Below, piece by piece: positions 48,230 to 56,998 of a stretch of DNA of 64,000 bases (positions are counted from its first letter, which is position 1; each line of letters opens with the position of its first letter). Location of the stretch: NCBI GenBank assembly GCA_017640505.1, contig JAEPQO010000001.1, positions 760,625 to 824,624 of the forward strand, given 5' to 3'. The notes under the pieces are model-generated. The model made no database searches and had not been told where the DNA came from. It was given only the letters and a program-made list of their open reading frames with translations. This DNA is from Rhodospirillales bacterium. Its GTDB lineage: Bacteria > Pseudomonadota > Alphaproteobacteria > Rhodospirillales > Casp-alpha2. The position numbers and the translations under genes are program-made.

Positions 48230-48245
48230 TTTCTATAAGACTTGC

Positions 48246-48671
48246 ATGAAGACCGCAGGCAAAACCCACGGCACCGGATGCCCGGTTGCACACGGACTGG
48301 ACACGTTCGGCGATCGATGGACGCTGCTGGTGCTGCGCGACATGATCCTTCACGGCAAACGCAGATACGGCGAGCTGCTGGAGGCCGAAGAGGGGATCGC
48401 GACGAACATCCTCGCCGACCGGCTGAAACACCTGGAAGCGGAGGGACTGATTACGCGTGTCCGCGATCCGCAGAACCGTCGCAGCTATCTGTATGGTCTG
48501 ACCGAAAAGGGGCTGTCGCTGATGCCGGTGATTTTCGAAATCATAAAATGGAGTGCCGCGCATTTCCCGCTTACGGCGACGCGCAAACGCCTGCTGCAAA
48601 GAATCAACGAGGACAGCGCCGGTCTGATCCGGGAAATTCGCGCCCGGGAAGCGGCAAACCCGCTTCCCTGA
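48246..48671 (+). CDS. HxlR-family transcriptional regulator
   Basis: 141 residues. The HxlR winged helix is complete, with the N-terminal cysteine in CPVAHGLDTFGDRWTLLVLRDMILHGKRRYGELLEAEEGIATNILADRLKHLEAEGLI and the wing RVRDPQNRRSYLYGLTEKG. Proteins of this family often sense electrophiles or redox state through that cysteine. Divergent from the duplicated-domain gene across a gap with an inverted repeat and matching direct repeat, so auto- and target control are likely. Confidence 0.88.
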   Translation: MKTAGKTHGTGCPVAHGLDTFGDRWTLLVLRDMILHGKRRYGELLEAEEGIATNILADRLKHLEAEGLITRVRDPQNRRSYLYGLTEKGLSLMPVIFEIIKWSAAHFPLTATRKRLLQRINEDSAGLIREIRAREAANPLP

Positions 48672-48706
48672 CGCCTTCGCTTAAACGCCCTAAGTAACCC
48701 CGGTTC

Positions 48707-50734
48707 CTAATCCGCCGCCTGCGCGTGCGCTTCCACCACCTTGTCGGCATCCTTGCCCGTCAGCTCCTGCAGGTGATCGAACGCGGCGGCAAACGTGCCG
48801 GCGCCCTGCGTCGCGGAACGGATTTCGACGATCAGCATGTGCATTTCAGCGGCCGGCATCTGGCACGACACCTCATCCCAGCCGTCCCATCCGTCCTTGG
48901 CGTCGAAGCCCAGGATCTGGCCTCGGTGCGATGTGATGATCCGCTGAATCCGGGCTGTGTACGCATTGGGAATGGAAATAGTCACGTAGTTGATCGGTTC
49001 CAGCAATACGGGTCCGGCCTCCGGCAGCGCTTCGCGGATCGCCTGGCCGCCCGCCTTGCGGAATGCCATTTCCGAAGAATCGACCGCATGGAACTGCCCA
49101 TCCGTCAGCGTTACCGAAACATCGACGACCGGAAACCCCAACGGCCCAGTTTCCAACGCCTCCTTGGCGCCGGCTTCGACGGCGGGGATGTACTGCTTGG
49201 GCACGGCACCGCCGTGGATAGTGTCGGAAAACGCAAAGCCGTCGCCGCGGCCCACCGGTTTGATGTCGATGTGAACGTCGGCAAACTCGCCATGCCCGCC
49301 GGACTGCTTTTTGTGACGGGCGTGTTTGGTGACCGGTTTCCGAATGGTCTCCCGGTAGGCGACCTTGGGCGTCGACGACACGACACCTAGGCCGCTGCGG
49401 TTCTGCAGTTTTTCGAGCGCCAGCTTGAGGTGCATCTCTCCCTGGCCGAGTAGGACGTACTCGCCCGTCGTGTCGTCATGTTCCGTCGACAGCGAGCGGT
49501 CCTCGTCCATGATTTTCTGCAGGTTGGCAGGCAGCTTGACGTCATCCGACCGGCTTTCGGCGCGGATTGCCAGACTGTAAAGCGGCGTCAGCACGGCTTC
49601 CGCGCCGGCCTTGCTCACGATCTTGTCCGGGCCCAGCAGGTCGCCGGAATCGGCGTCTTCCATCTTGCCCAGGCCGACGACGTCGCCCGCGACGGCCGTC
49701 TGCAGGCGATCGAGGTTCTGGCCGAACACCCGGTTGATGCCCGCCGGGCGTGCGCCGCCCAGATTGTCGCCGTCACCGAGCTTCCCGCGCATCATGCGCC
49801 CATAGGAGAGCTTTCCGGCGTGGCCCGCATGGACGGTCTTGAAAATCCGCATACGCGGCTCCGAGGTCTCGTCGATGCCAAGACGCGACGCCGTTTCCTC
49901 GATGCTCGGCGCTTCGTGGCGGAGCGCCTTCAGAAGCCGACGCACGCCGTTGCCGTGCGTTGCCGATCCGAAGAACACCGGCACGATCAGGTTTTCCGCC
50001 AGATCCTTGGTCAGGTTCGCATACACCTCATCCGTTTCCGGGATGACATCCTCGAGCAGTTTCTCGAGCAGGGTGTCGTCGAAATCGGCGAGGCTTTCCA
50101 GCATGTCATTGCGGGCTTCGGCTTCGCGGTCCTGCACGGTATCGGGCAGCGTGATCAGCTTCGATGCCTGACCTTCCTGCCAGCTGAATGCGCGTTCGGA
50201 CACGAGGTCGACGTGCCCGCTCACGGCATCGCCGTCGCGGATCGGCACCTCGCGCAGCACAAGCGGCCGGGTCGACGATGCCTGCAGCGCCTCCAGCGTT
50301 TCCTGCACGCTGGCGCGGGTCTGATCCATCTTGTTGATGAACAGGATATGCGGCAGGCCGGCTTCGTCCATGGCGCGCAGCATGGGTGCCAATGCCACCG
50401 CCTTGTCAGGTTCCGGTTCGCAGACGACGACTGCGATATCGGCGACGTTCATGGCGTTGAGCATTTCCTGATGAAGTTCGACGGAGCCCGGGACGTCGAT
50501 GAAGGTCCAGCTTTCATCGAGATACTCGGTGCTCGCAACGTTCATTTCCGTCGACATGGCGTGCGCCCTGGCTTCGTCGGACGCATCGCCGAGACTGGTG
50601 CCGTCGGTCACGGCGCCGCGGCGGTTCAGTGCGCCGGCCTCGACGAGAATCGCCTCAAGGAGCGAGGTCTTTCCCGAAGAATACGGCCCGGCGATCAAAG
50701 CCGCGCGCGGTGGCATTGGGTGATTTCTGGTCAT
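48707..50734 (-). CDS. EF-G-like translational GTPase paralogue
   Basis: 675 residues with the EF-G domain order: G domain (P-loop GPYSSGKTS, NKMD near residue 134), domain II, domain III (LLGQGEMHLKLALEKL), domain IV near residue 470 (VAYRETIRKPV, GGHGEFADVHI) and domain V. The switch II motif, normally DTPGH, reads DVPGSVE, so the catalytic histidine is serine; the P-loop HIDAGKTT is also changed. This matches EF-G-like paralogues, not the housekeeping FusA, and suggests slow or absent GTP hydrolysis. No str operon genes adjoin. GGGAGGAA precedes the ATG. Confidence 0.82.
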   Translation of the reverse strand: MTRNHPMPPRAALIAGPYSSGKTSLLEAILVEAGALNRRGAVTDGTSLGDASDEARAHAMSTEMNVASTEYLDESWTFIDVPGSVELHQEMLNAMNVADIAVVVCEPEPDKAVALAPMLRAMDEAGLPHILFINKMDQTRASVQETLEALQASSTRPLVLREVPIRDGDAVSGHVDLVSERAFSWQEGQASKLITLPDTVQDREAEARNDMLESLADFDDTLLEKLLEDVIPETDEVYANLTKDLAENLIVPVFFGSATHGNGVRRLLKALRHEAPSIEETASRLGIDETSEPRMRIFKTVHAGHAGKLSYGRMMRGKLGDGDNLGGARPAGINRVFGQNLDRLQTAVAGDVVGLGKMEDADSGDLLGPDKIVSKAGAEAVLTPLYSLAIRAESRSDDVKLPANLQKIMDEDRSLSTEHDDTTGEYVLLGQGEMHLKLALEKLQNRSGLGVVSSTPKVAYRETIRKPVTKHARHKKQSGGHGEFADVHIDIKPVGRGDGFAFSDTIHGGAVPKQYIPAVEAGAKEALETGPLGFPVVDVSVTLTDGQFHAVDSSEMAFRKAGGQAIREALPEAGPVLLEPINYVTISIPNAYTARIQRIITSHRGQILGFDAKDGWDGWDEVSCQMPAAEMHMLIVEIRSATQGAGTFAAAFDHLQELTGKDADKVVEAHAQAAD

Positions 50735-51006
50735 ATGCGGTTCCTCCCCGGATGTTCAATCCAGGCCCGAGGGGACCGCTTATGCTGGGTCGTCTGTTTA
50801 TTTTCGAATGGTGCGGCCCGTCGGGCATTTCATTCGCTTGTTTATACGGACAGCGTAACGCCATTTAGGGATCGAATCCAAGAGGGATCGGCGATTCCGC
50901 CCGCGCCTGCAAGCATGACGCGCATCGGCATCCCGGGAATTGCCTCCCGTCCCGGACTATGGGACCCTGTGGCCAACAAATTCAGGCGGGGTGGAGCAGC
51001 CGGTTC

Positions 51007-52617
51007 ATGAAAGATCTGGGAACGTTCGATTACGTGGTTGTCGGCGCGGGCAGCGCTGGATGTGTGCTCGCCAACCGGTTGTCCGAAGACCCGAATGTCC
51101 GTGTTGCGCTCCTCGAAGCGGGCGGCAAGGACGACTACATCTGGATCCATATTCCGGTCGGCTATCTTTACTGCATGGGGAACCCACGGACCGACTGGGG
51201 ATTCCAGACAGAACCCGACGAGGGTCTTAACGGCCGGGCGCTCAACTATCCCCGCGGCCGTGTCCTCGGCGGCTGTTCGTCGATTAACGGCATGATCTAC
51301 ATGCGCGGCCAGGCGCGCGATTACGACCAGTGGCGGCAACTGGGGAATACGGGCTGGGGCTGGGACGACACTTTGCCGTATTTCAAGAAATCTGAAGACC
51401 AACTCGCGCTGCCGGCCGACGCGTTCCATGGCGAAGGCGGCGAGTGGCGTGTCGAAAAGCAGCGCCTGCGCTGGGATATCCTGGATGCGTTCCGCGATGC
51501 GGCCGTCGAGGCGGGACTGCCGCTGACGGACGATTTCAACCGCGGTAACAACGAAGGCGTCGGATATTTCCACGTCAATCAGCGCGCCGGCTGGCGCTGG
51601 AGCACGGCGAAGGGGTTTCTGAAGCCGGCCAAGGAGCGAAAGAACCTCGAAGTCTTTACGCATGCACAGGTCAAGTCTCTCACCATTGCCGAAGGCCGCG
51701 TCACCGGGGCCGACCTGCGTCATGGCGATGCGGACGCAACGATCACGGCGAGCAACGAGATGATCTTGGCGGCCGGGTCCGTCGGCTCGCCGCAGATCAT
51801 GGAGGTATCGGGCATCGGCAATCCGGAGGTACTCGGTACGCACGGGATCGCCGTGAAACACGCGCTGACGGGCGTCGGCGAGAATTTGCAGGATCATTTG
51901 CAGATTCGCTGCATCTACAAGGTGTCCGGCGTCACGACGCTGAACGAGCAATCGGCGACGTTGATGGGCAAGGCGAAGATCGGCCTGCAGTATGCGTTGT
52001 TCCGGCGCGGGCCGATGACCATGGCGCCGTCGCAACTGGGGGCATTTACGAAAAGTTCGGATGAGTACGACACGCCGAATATCCAGTACCACGTGCAACC
52101 GCTGTCGCTCGACAGGTTCGGCGAACCGTTGCATCCGTTCCCGGCGTTTACCGCCAGTGTCTGTAATCTGCGTCCGGAAAGCCGGGGCTCGATCCACATT
52201 AAGTCGGCGGACCCGATGGCCAAGCCGGCGATCAAGCTGAACTATCTGACCGCGGCGGCGGACCGCAAGGTCGCGGCCGACGCGATCCGCATGACCCGCA
52301 GGATCATCCAACAACCGTCATTGCAGAAATTCAATCCCGAAGAATTCAAACCGGGTCCGGAATACATGGATGATGAGGGGCTGGCGCGCGCGGCCGGCGA
52401 CATCGCAACGACCATCTTCCACCCGGTCGGGACCTGCAAGATGGGCAGCGACAACATGGCCGTGGTCGATGACCGGCTCAGAGTCCATGGGATCAAGGGG
52501 CTGCGTGTCGTCGATGCATCCGTCATGCCGACGATCACCAGCGGCAACACCAACTCGCCGACGATCATGATCGCCGAGAAGGGTGCCGACATGATCCGCG
52601 AGGATGCCCGGGCCTGA
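51007..52617 (+). CDS. GMC-family oxidoreductase (choline/alcohol dehydrogenase type)
   Basis: 536-residue FAD enzyme. N-terminal [21 protein letters not shown] (FAD dinucleotide fold), [10 protein letters not shown], and the [21 protein letters not shown] signature 1 near residue 85; [18 protein letters not shown] is signature 2 near residue 260. The C-terminal HPVGTCKMG with catalytic histidine and [24 protein letters not shown] complete it. Probably oxidises an alcohol; the natural substrate is unknown. ATG at 51007; the frame is open further upstream, but a 16-residue longer start has no site. Confidence 0.9.
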   Translation: MKDLGTFDYVVVGAGSAGCVLANRLSEDPNVRVALLEAGGKDDYIWIHIPVGYLYCMGNPRTDWGFQTEPDEGLNGRALNYPRGRVLGGCSSINGMIYMRGQARDYDQWRQLGNTGWGWDDTLPYFKKSEDQLALPADAFHGEGGEWRVEKQRLRWDILDAFRDAAVEAGLPLTDDFNRGNNEGVGYFHVNQRAGWRWSTAKGFLKPAKERKNLEVFTHAQVKSLTIAEGRVTGADLRHGDADATITASNEMILAAGSVGSPQIMEVSGIGNPEVLGTHGIAVKHALTGVGENLQDHLQIRCIYKVSGVTTLNEQSATLMGKAKIGLQYALFRRGPMTMAPSQLGAFTKSSDEYDTPNIQYHVQPLSLDRFGEPLHPFPAFTASVCNLRPESRGSIHIKSADPMAKPAIKLNYLTAAADRKVAADAIRMTRRIIQQPSLQKFNPEEFKPGPEYMDDEGLARAAGDIATTIFHPVGTCKMGSDNMAVVDDRLRVHGIKGLRVVDASVMPTITSGNTNSPTIMIAEKGADMIREDARA

Positions 52618-52640
52618 CGCGGCGTAAGTGGTTCACAATA

Positions 52641-52664
52641 AAAAAGGCCCGCCTTCGGCGGGCC
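52641..52664 (-). terminator. terminator of the lost tRNA gene
   Basis: Read on the minus strand, GGCCCGCC, GAA loop, GGCGGGCC then TTTTTT: a model terminator located eight bases after the tRNA fragment. On the plus strand it has an A-run before and no T-run after, so it does not belong to the GMC gene. Confidence 0.75.
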
Positions 52665-52672
52665 TCTCGATA

Positions 52673-52691
52673 TGGCTGGGGTGCTAGGATT
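52673..52691 (-). tRNA. tRNA 3' end fragment (tRNA-Gln-like, attachment-site scar)
   Basis: On the minus strand, AAT CCTAG CACCCCA G CCA: end of the T loop, 3' half of the T stem, 3' acceptor strand, discriminator G and encoded CCA of a tRNA-Gln type end. It is followed directly by a terminator. The sequence 5' of it does not fold as a tRNA, so only the last 19 nt remain. This is what integration at a tRNA 3' end leaves at the far junction. Confidence 0.5.
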
Positions 52692-52801
52692 GGCGGCTGC
52701 GCCGCCCGCTTCGAAACCTGCGGTTTCTCGCGCACGAAAGGCTCGCCTCCCGCAACCGCAAGCCAACTGGTCAGAACATTTGGATTTGCGAAAAAGCGGG
52801 G

Positions 52802-52831
52802 TGTTTGCGGCCGATTTTCACAACTTAAGCC
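52802..52831. repeat. possible left terminal repeat of transposon
   Basis: Begins TGT and reads TGTTTGCGGCCGATTTTCACA. It resembles, in inverted orientation, the sequence at 55488-55521 (TGT, then GCCGAAATTTTTACA). The likeness is imperfect and no flanking 5-bp duplication is visible. Confidence 0.35.
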
Positions 52832-52938
52832 AAGAATTTTAACAAATAAGAATGCGAAGAGATGTCGAATTGCATATTGGGCATGCGAAAAAATAATCTA
52901 AAAGCACAGGATATCAATTAATTACAGTTTTGATCGTA

Positions 52939-53301
52939 TCAATCGGCAATCAAGACATCGACTGGAATAAGCCAGTGTTTATGGAGTGCCCGTATTTCAG
53001 GCAGTGTCAGCGCAGCGTCGCGTTCTAGTATTGCCGCTGCTCGGCTTTGATCGCCGAGCAAATCGGCCAAATCGGAAGCTTTCAGATTATTTTGCTCCAT
53101 ATAGAAACGGATCATTGAGAGAGCGTCTGGACGTTCAATTGGGAATGCATCCTGCTCGTAGCGTTCAATTATTGTGGCAAGGAGATCGAGATGGTCGAAC
53201 TCCGTAGTGCCAGGTTCAGGTGCCATCTTCATCAAGCCATCTAATTCGGCGAGGGCGGCTTCATAAGCATCTTTGCTTCGGATCGGTTTGAATTCGTACA
53301 T
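52939..53301 (-). CDS. HigA-like antitoxin, orphan
   Basis: 120 residues. N-terminal dimer part (FKPIRSKDAYEAALAELDGLMKMAPEPGTTE) and a C-terminal helix-turn-helix with LKASDLADLLGDQSRAAAILERDAALTLPEIRALH, matching the HigA / YgjM type. Its toxin partner would normally lie just upstream on the same strand, but the 126 bp between it and the transposase stop do not encode one, so it looks orphaned. The ATG at 53301 is chosen; a longer start at 53361 adds a basic non-family segment. The DNA is AT-richer than the host genes. Confidence 0.75.
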   Translation of the reverse strand: MYEFKPIRSKDAYEAALAELDGLMKMAPEPGTTEFDHLDLLATIIERYEQDAFPIERPDALSMIRFYMEQNNLKASDLADLLGDQSRAAAILERDAALTLPEIRALHKHWLIPVDVLIAD

Positions 53302-53427
53302 GTGCACAGCCTCGTATCTAATCGAAAGCGTATTTCGTCGGATCATCATCCGATGAGACAATTGCTATTTCGGGAGTGTGATATAGACAAAACGATATAT
53401 CCAACGAGCAAAATTAAATCGAGTGTC

Positions 53428-55209
53428 CTACTCCGCTAGGTCACGATAGTTTTTTGGCAGCATTGAGCGACCACCTTTTGTGAAATCTTTGAGCACATGA
53501 GAATACCTCGGTTTAGGAAATTCTCTCAGTGGACTGCCGAGATGCAGCATACAAACGTACTGAACCTTGCGCCGATGAATCATGATTTCCCGGATGCGGA
53601 TCCACCCCGGTCGTGAAAAATTTCCTGCCAATGACCGCCTTAGACAGCTGGTCAGAACGTCTACAGCTTCTAAACCGAACTCTGGATCCGGAGAAAATCT
53701 AAAATCTTCTGTCATTATGGGGCGAGGATCGAAAACTTCGGAGCGGGCACCCAAAGTTACATGTTCCACCATGTACTCTGGCAGGGATGTATTAAATCGA
53801 TCATGGTGGGAGTAGTCGCCACCAGGTGCTCGCATGAACGGCTTTCGTGTGGTCTTTGACTGAAGCATCGCAAGGACAGTCATCTGCCACCAATCTTCCC
53901 ATGGTGTCGTCTTGTCTCGCCCCTTTGCATCGAGAACCCATGTATATGCGCCCAGTTCGGATGGGAAACGGAAGGCATAGTAATTATCGGCATGAGTGAG
54001 AACATTGTAGATCACTTCATTGAGTGTGACAGACTGCAAGTAAAGAGGCATTGCAGTGGTCTCAAGTTGATGCCGAAGTTCCCATACGGTCGCGGAAGGT
54101 GCGAGCAAGCATCGTCTTGCCGTTATTCGTATCGCCGTATCGAAGAACGACTCGACGCAGCCGGCCCAGTGGGGGAAATTCGGCGGCCTGAATTCAATGG
54201 TTATGTGGTGCTTCTCGCACGCGCGCTGGAGCGATTTGCTTCTAAAATCTTTGCCGTTGTCGACGTGAAGATTCCCGGGCAGTCCCCACACGGGCCACGA
54301 ACCCTCGACGCCGAGCCGTTCGAGTGTCATGTCCTTCGGCAGCAATATATGATGTACGCATGCGCCTGCGGTGAAAGCCGAAGCGGCATCCAGCGACAAG
54401 TGGTAACCGACGATCATCCGGCTGAAGGTGTCTACGGCTAACGTCAGGTAAGGCCGTCCGATTTCCAGTCGTTCTTCGCTATCTACAATATGAACATGGA
54501 GCTCTTGCGTATCCATTTGCACACACTGCAGTGGGAGTTGCCCCTCTGGAAATCTTCCTTTGATAGCATCGTGGCGCTCTCGGGCTTTTTTGGCGCCGCG
54601 CCGTCCTTTAGCTTTCGTCCTTTCCGACAGCTCAGCTATTCGTGAGCGGATCGTGTTTGGATGTGGGACCTTTAACCGCGCTGATTTACAACGGGCTTTC
54701 ACTTCTTCGATGACCCGCAGCTGCGATACCCGTTTTGGTTTTAGGTAGAGCTCAGAAATCGTATCCTTGATGATCCGTTCGACCCGCGTACCCAGGCGTT
54801 TCTTTCGTTTGCGCGATGCTCTCGAGATGTGGCTCGTCAGACGGGGCGAAATTTCATGTTTCTGAAGCCACCGATAGATTGTTGATATTGAGAGACCTGT
54901 CCGTTCCGATGCTTCCTTGACGAGAGCGGGTTTGTTCGCGGGATCCTCGATTATCGGTTGGATCACCGCCAAGCGCTTTTTCGCCAGGTCGATGTTTTGT
55001 TCGCTGTACGCCTCCATAGGGATTTCATTCAGGCTTTGGACTTCATCTGACGATGACCTCCTGCCTAACGCGCTGAGCCTTACCGTTTCATAAGATCCAT
55101 CCTCAAATTTTATCAGGGCTTGTTCGAGGCTCACGTGACGAACAACAGTTGCCTGCCGACCTCGATAAAGGACTTCAGAGCCTTTGCTGACATCAATTAA
55201 ATCAGGCAT
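53428..55209 (-). mobile_element. TnsB/Mu-type DDE transposase
   Basis: 593 residues, intact reading frame. A small N-terminal domain to about residue 60, helix-turn-helix region near residues 80-125 (ASERTGLSISTIYRWLQKHEI), a basic linker, then an rve integrase core with catalytic D233 (QMDTQE), D317 (HVDNGKD) and E353 (WAGCVESFF). The 35-residue spacing of the last two is the DD35E mark. A Mu-C-like beta domain follows. It is preceded by an overlapping TnsA-like remnant, as in Tn7 relatives, but no TnsC ATPase gene follows. Base use is AT-rich and unlike the flanks. Confidence 0.85.
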
Positions 55210-55468
55210 GGGTCTTGTCCCTTGCGAGCCTCAACGAAGATTGGTCGTTCAAAACTTGATCGAAGTCCGCAATGAGATGGCGTCTAGCCACTAGATGCCA
55301 AAGCGCATATTTCCCACGTAAGCGCTCGTTGTTGTCATCCCAACAAATTTTGATGGCCTCATCGGCCGGTATTTCGGGCATTTCGCTAGTTCGAAAGTAG
55401 CGAACTAGCCGTGCAGCAAGTCCGGGTTCTGGTTCCTGACGATTAACTCGCTGAGAGAACTCTGGAGT
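55202..55468 (-). pseudogene. TnsA-like endonuclease, C-terminal remnant
   Basis: An open frame of 88 codons with no start, beginning just after a stop and ending in TGA inside the transposase start (overlap of eight bases at ATGCCTGA). It reads in part LAARLVRYFRTSEMPEIPAD, then GKYALWHLVARRHLIADFDQ, a helical end with HLLARG-like pattern as in TnsA C-terminal domains. The overlap with a TnsB-family gene is the normal tnsA-tnsB arrangement. Identity is inferred from this position and the helical pattern; the catalytic N-terminal domain is deleted. Confidence 0.5.
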
Positions 55469-55487
55469 TCATGCACCCATATCTGCA

Positions 55488-55521
55488 GGGTTCGCGTGTA
55501 AAAATTTCGGCTTAGAGCACA
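55488..55521. repeat. possible right terminal repeat of transposon
   Basis: Its reverse strand begins TGT and carries AAGCCGAAATTTTTACA, similar to the left candidate at 52802. It sits 20 bp beyond the TnsA remnant, in the gap before the host hydrolase gene. Confidence 0.35.
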
Positions 55522-55617
55522 TCAGATTCCAGGTAGAGGGAAGCTTGTTGCCGGAAAAGCTGCGAATCGGATGTGCTGGCAAAGATGCATGATCTGAACA
55601 TGCGACCGTTAAAGTGT

Positions 55618-56994
55618 CTAATGTGGAAGCCACGTCCGGTTGAAGCGTTGCACCGCGTACGGCCCGAGTGCCGTGAACCTCGCGTCCTGCTCGGAAATGA
55701 GTGATTTCGCTCTGACATTGAGGTTCTCCGGGCTTGTGTCGGGCCATTCGCCGGTATCGATGCGTTCCACCATGGTCTCGATGGCGGCAGCGCTTTCGGA
55801 TGCCAGGAAGTTGCAGTGCCCCGTCGATGTCACGAACGCAATCCGGGCCATGCCGGTTTTTCCATTTGCCGCGAGCGCGTCGGCGTAACCCTGAACCAGC
55901 GAATAGGGGACCTGGTAATCGCCGATCATGTGGAGCCTTAGAACCGGGATCTTCGGATCGCCGTAGATGTTCCGGCCCGGCTGCTTCCAGAATGCGAGCG
56001 CATGTTCGGAGGCTTCAATCCGCGGCGAGTCATTGATCATCGCAATGTCACTCTCCAGATCGAGGCCGGATTTGTCATAAAGGTCCTCAACCGCGCTTTT
56101 GAATGCCGTTGCGGCATTGGAGAAGTAGTCCCGGTAATCGACGTCGTTATTCCACGACAGCTGCTGGCCCTGGGCCGCGTTTTCGAACATGATCCGGGCT
56201 TCGCCGCCCGGGCTTTGTGCCATCTGCATCGCCGACAGAAATATGGATTCCTGCAACGCATCGGCGTCGTCGAAATCCGGTTCTTCTGAATCGAACCCCA
56301 GCCACGGCGACCATTGCCCGATGGCGAAAGCGAGGGCCATGCGCGCCTTGCCGTCCTGGGTTGCATGCGCGGCCTGAAAGGCATTGCGCCACGCGTCGGG
56401 CAGTTTGCCATGCATGCCGTGGGCGTTCGCGTTCGCGCTGCCGTCGTTGGGCAGGTTGGTGATCCTGAGATCGTCCGCATCGCCGAAACCCGCTTTGACG
56501 TAGTACTCGGTCAGAAGCGTCTTCAGCGCGAGCCATCCGTCCAGGAACGTGTTCATCAGCCAGACAGGCGTGTGCGTCCCCTTCGCGATCGAACCGTCGA
56601 TACGTTCGCTAAATGCCTCGGCGACGGCGAGCGCAACGTGTCCGCCACCCGAACAGCCGTACTGCAGCACGAGTCTGGGCTTGCCCCATTCAGCTTCGAA
56701 AAGATCAAGAACGATGTCGAGGTTTTGGATTTCGCGGACAGGGTCGTACTGCCATTGCCGAAGCCGGTGCCGTTCCGTCCCCGCGACGGCGTAGCCGCGG
56801 TGCACCATATCCTGGAAACGGTCCGTACGGACCGGGTCCGCCGATCCGCTGACGAGATCGAGATCGCGGATGAGAATGCCATTCCAGTCATGTGGCGTGC
56901 GGATCAGGTAGACGGTCCCGTCGGGCAGTTGGCCGCGTCGCTCCAGATAATGCTCAGCTGCGTTCACCGCGCTCTCCCCCAAGTCGTTCGTCAT
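55618..56994 (-). CDS. alpha/beta hydrolase
   Basis: 458 residues. Nucleophile elbow in QYGCSGGGHVALAVAEAF near residue 118 (GxSxG), catalytic acid probably in RLHMIGDYQVPYSLVQGY near residue 365, and the catalytic histidine in STGHCNFLASES near residue 400. The large insert of about 200 residues between nucleophile and acid recalls tannase/feruloyl-esterase-like folds. No signal peptide. It follows the ThDP gene by four bases on the same strand, so both are one operon under the shared promoter at 58769. It may cleave an ester or C-C bond of the pathway's substrate; the substrate is unknown. Confidence 0.72.
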   Translation of the reverse strand: MTNDLGESAVNAAEHYLERRGQLPDGTVYLIRTPHDWNGILIRDLDLVSGSADPVRTDRFQDMVHRGYAVAGTERHRLRQWQYDPVREIQNLDIVLDLFEAEWGKPRLVLQYGCSGGGHVALAVAEAFSERIDGSIAKGTHTPVWLMNTFLDGWLALKTLLTEYYVKAGFGDADDLRITNLPNDGSANANAHGMHGKLPDAWRNAFQAAHATQDGKARMALAFAIGQWSPWLGFDSEEPDFDDADALQESIFLSAMQMAQSPGGEARIMFENAAQGQQLSWNNDVDYRDYFSNAATAFKSAVEDLYDKSGLDLESDIAMINDSPRIEASEHALAFWKQPGRNIYGDPKIPVLRLHMIGDYQVPYSLVQGYADALAANGKTGMARIAFVTSTGHCNFLASESAAAIETMVERIDTGEWPDTSPENLNVRAKSLISEQDARFTALGPYAVQRFNRTWLPH

Positions 56995-56998
56995 TGGT

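Larger units (their letters stand above)
52618..52938. other. gene-free stretch with tRNA scar and AT-rich left flank
   Basis: 321 bp without a gene. It holds a terminator hairpin, a tRNA 3' end fragment, about 110 bp of GC-rich sequence of unknown origin, and then an AT-rich tract from about 52840 that runs into the antitoxin gene. A TGT-starting possible transposon end lies at 52802. No promoter is obvious. Confidence 0.6.

Noticed and set aside
50842-52314. 490-codon minus-strand frame opposite the GMC oxidoreductase
   Set aside because: The plus strand has all GMC motifs; the minus frame is arginine-rich and featureless.
52641-52664. Terminator of the GMC oxidoreductase
   Set aside because: On the plus strand the hairpin is followed by CTCTCG, not T. 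The T-run is on the minus strand, right after the tRNA fragment, so I assigned it there.
53302-53427. HigB-type toxin upstream of the antitoxin
   Set aside because: I translated the gap on the minus strand. The longest frame there is under 30 codons without start or RelE-like pattern.
55469-55747. 92-codon minus-strand frame as an extension of the TnsA remnant
   Set aside because: It is in the same frame but separated by a stop, and its upstream part is antisense-like overlap with the end of the hydrolase gene; no TnsA nuclease motif is visible.
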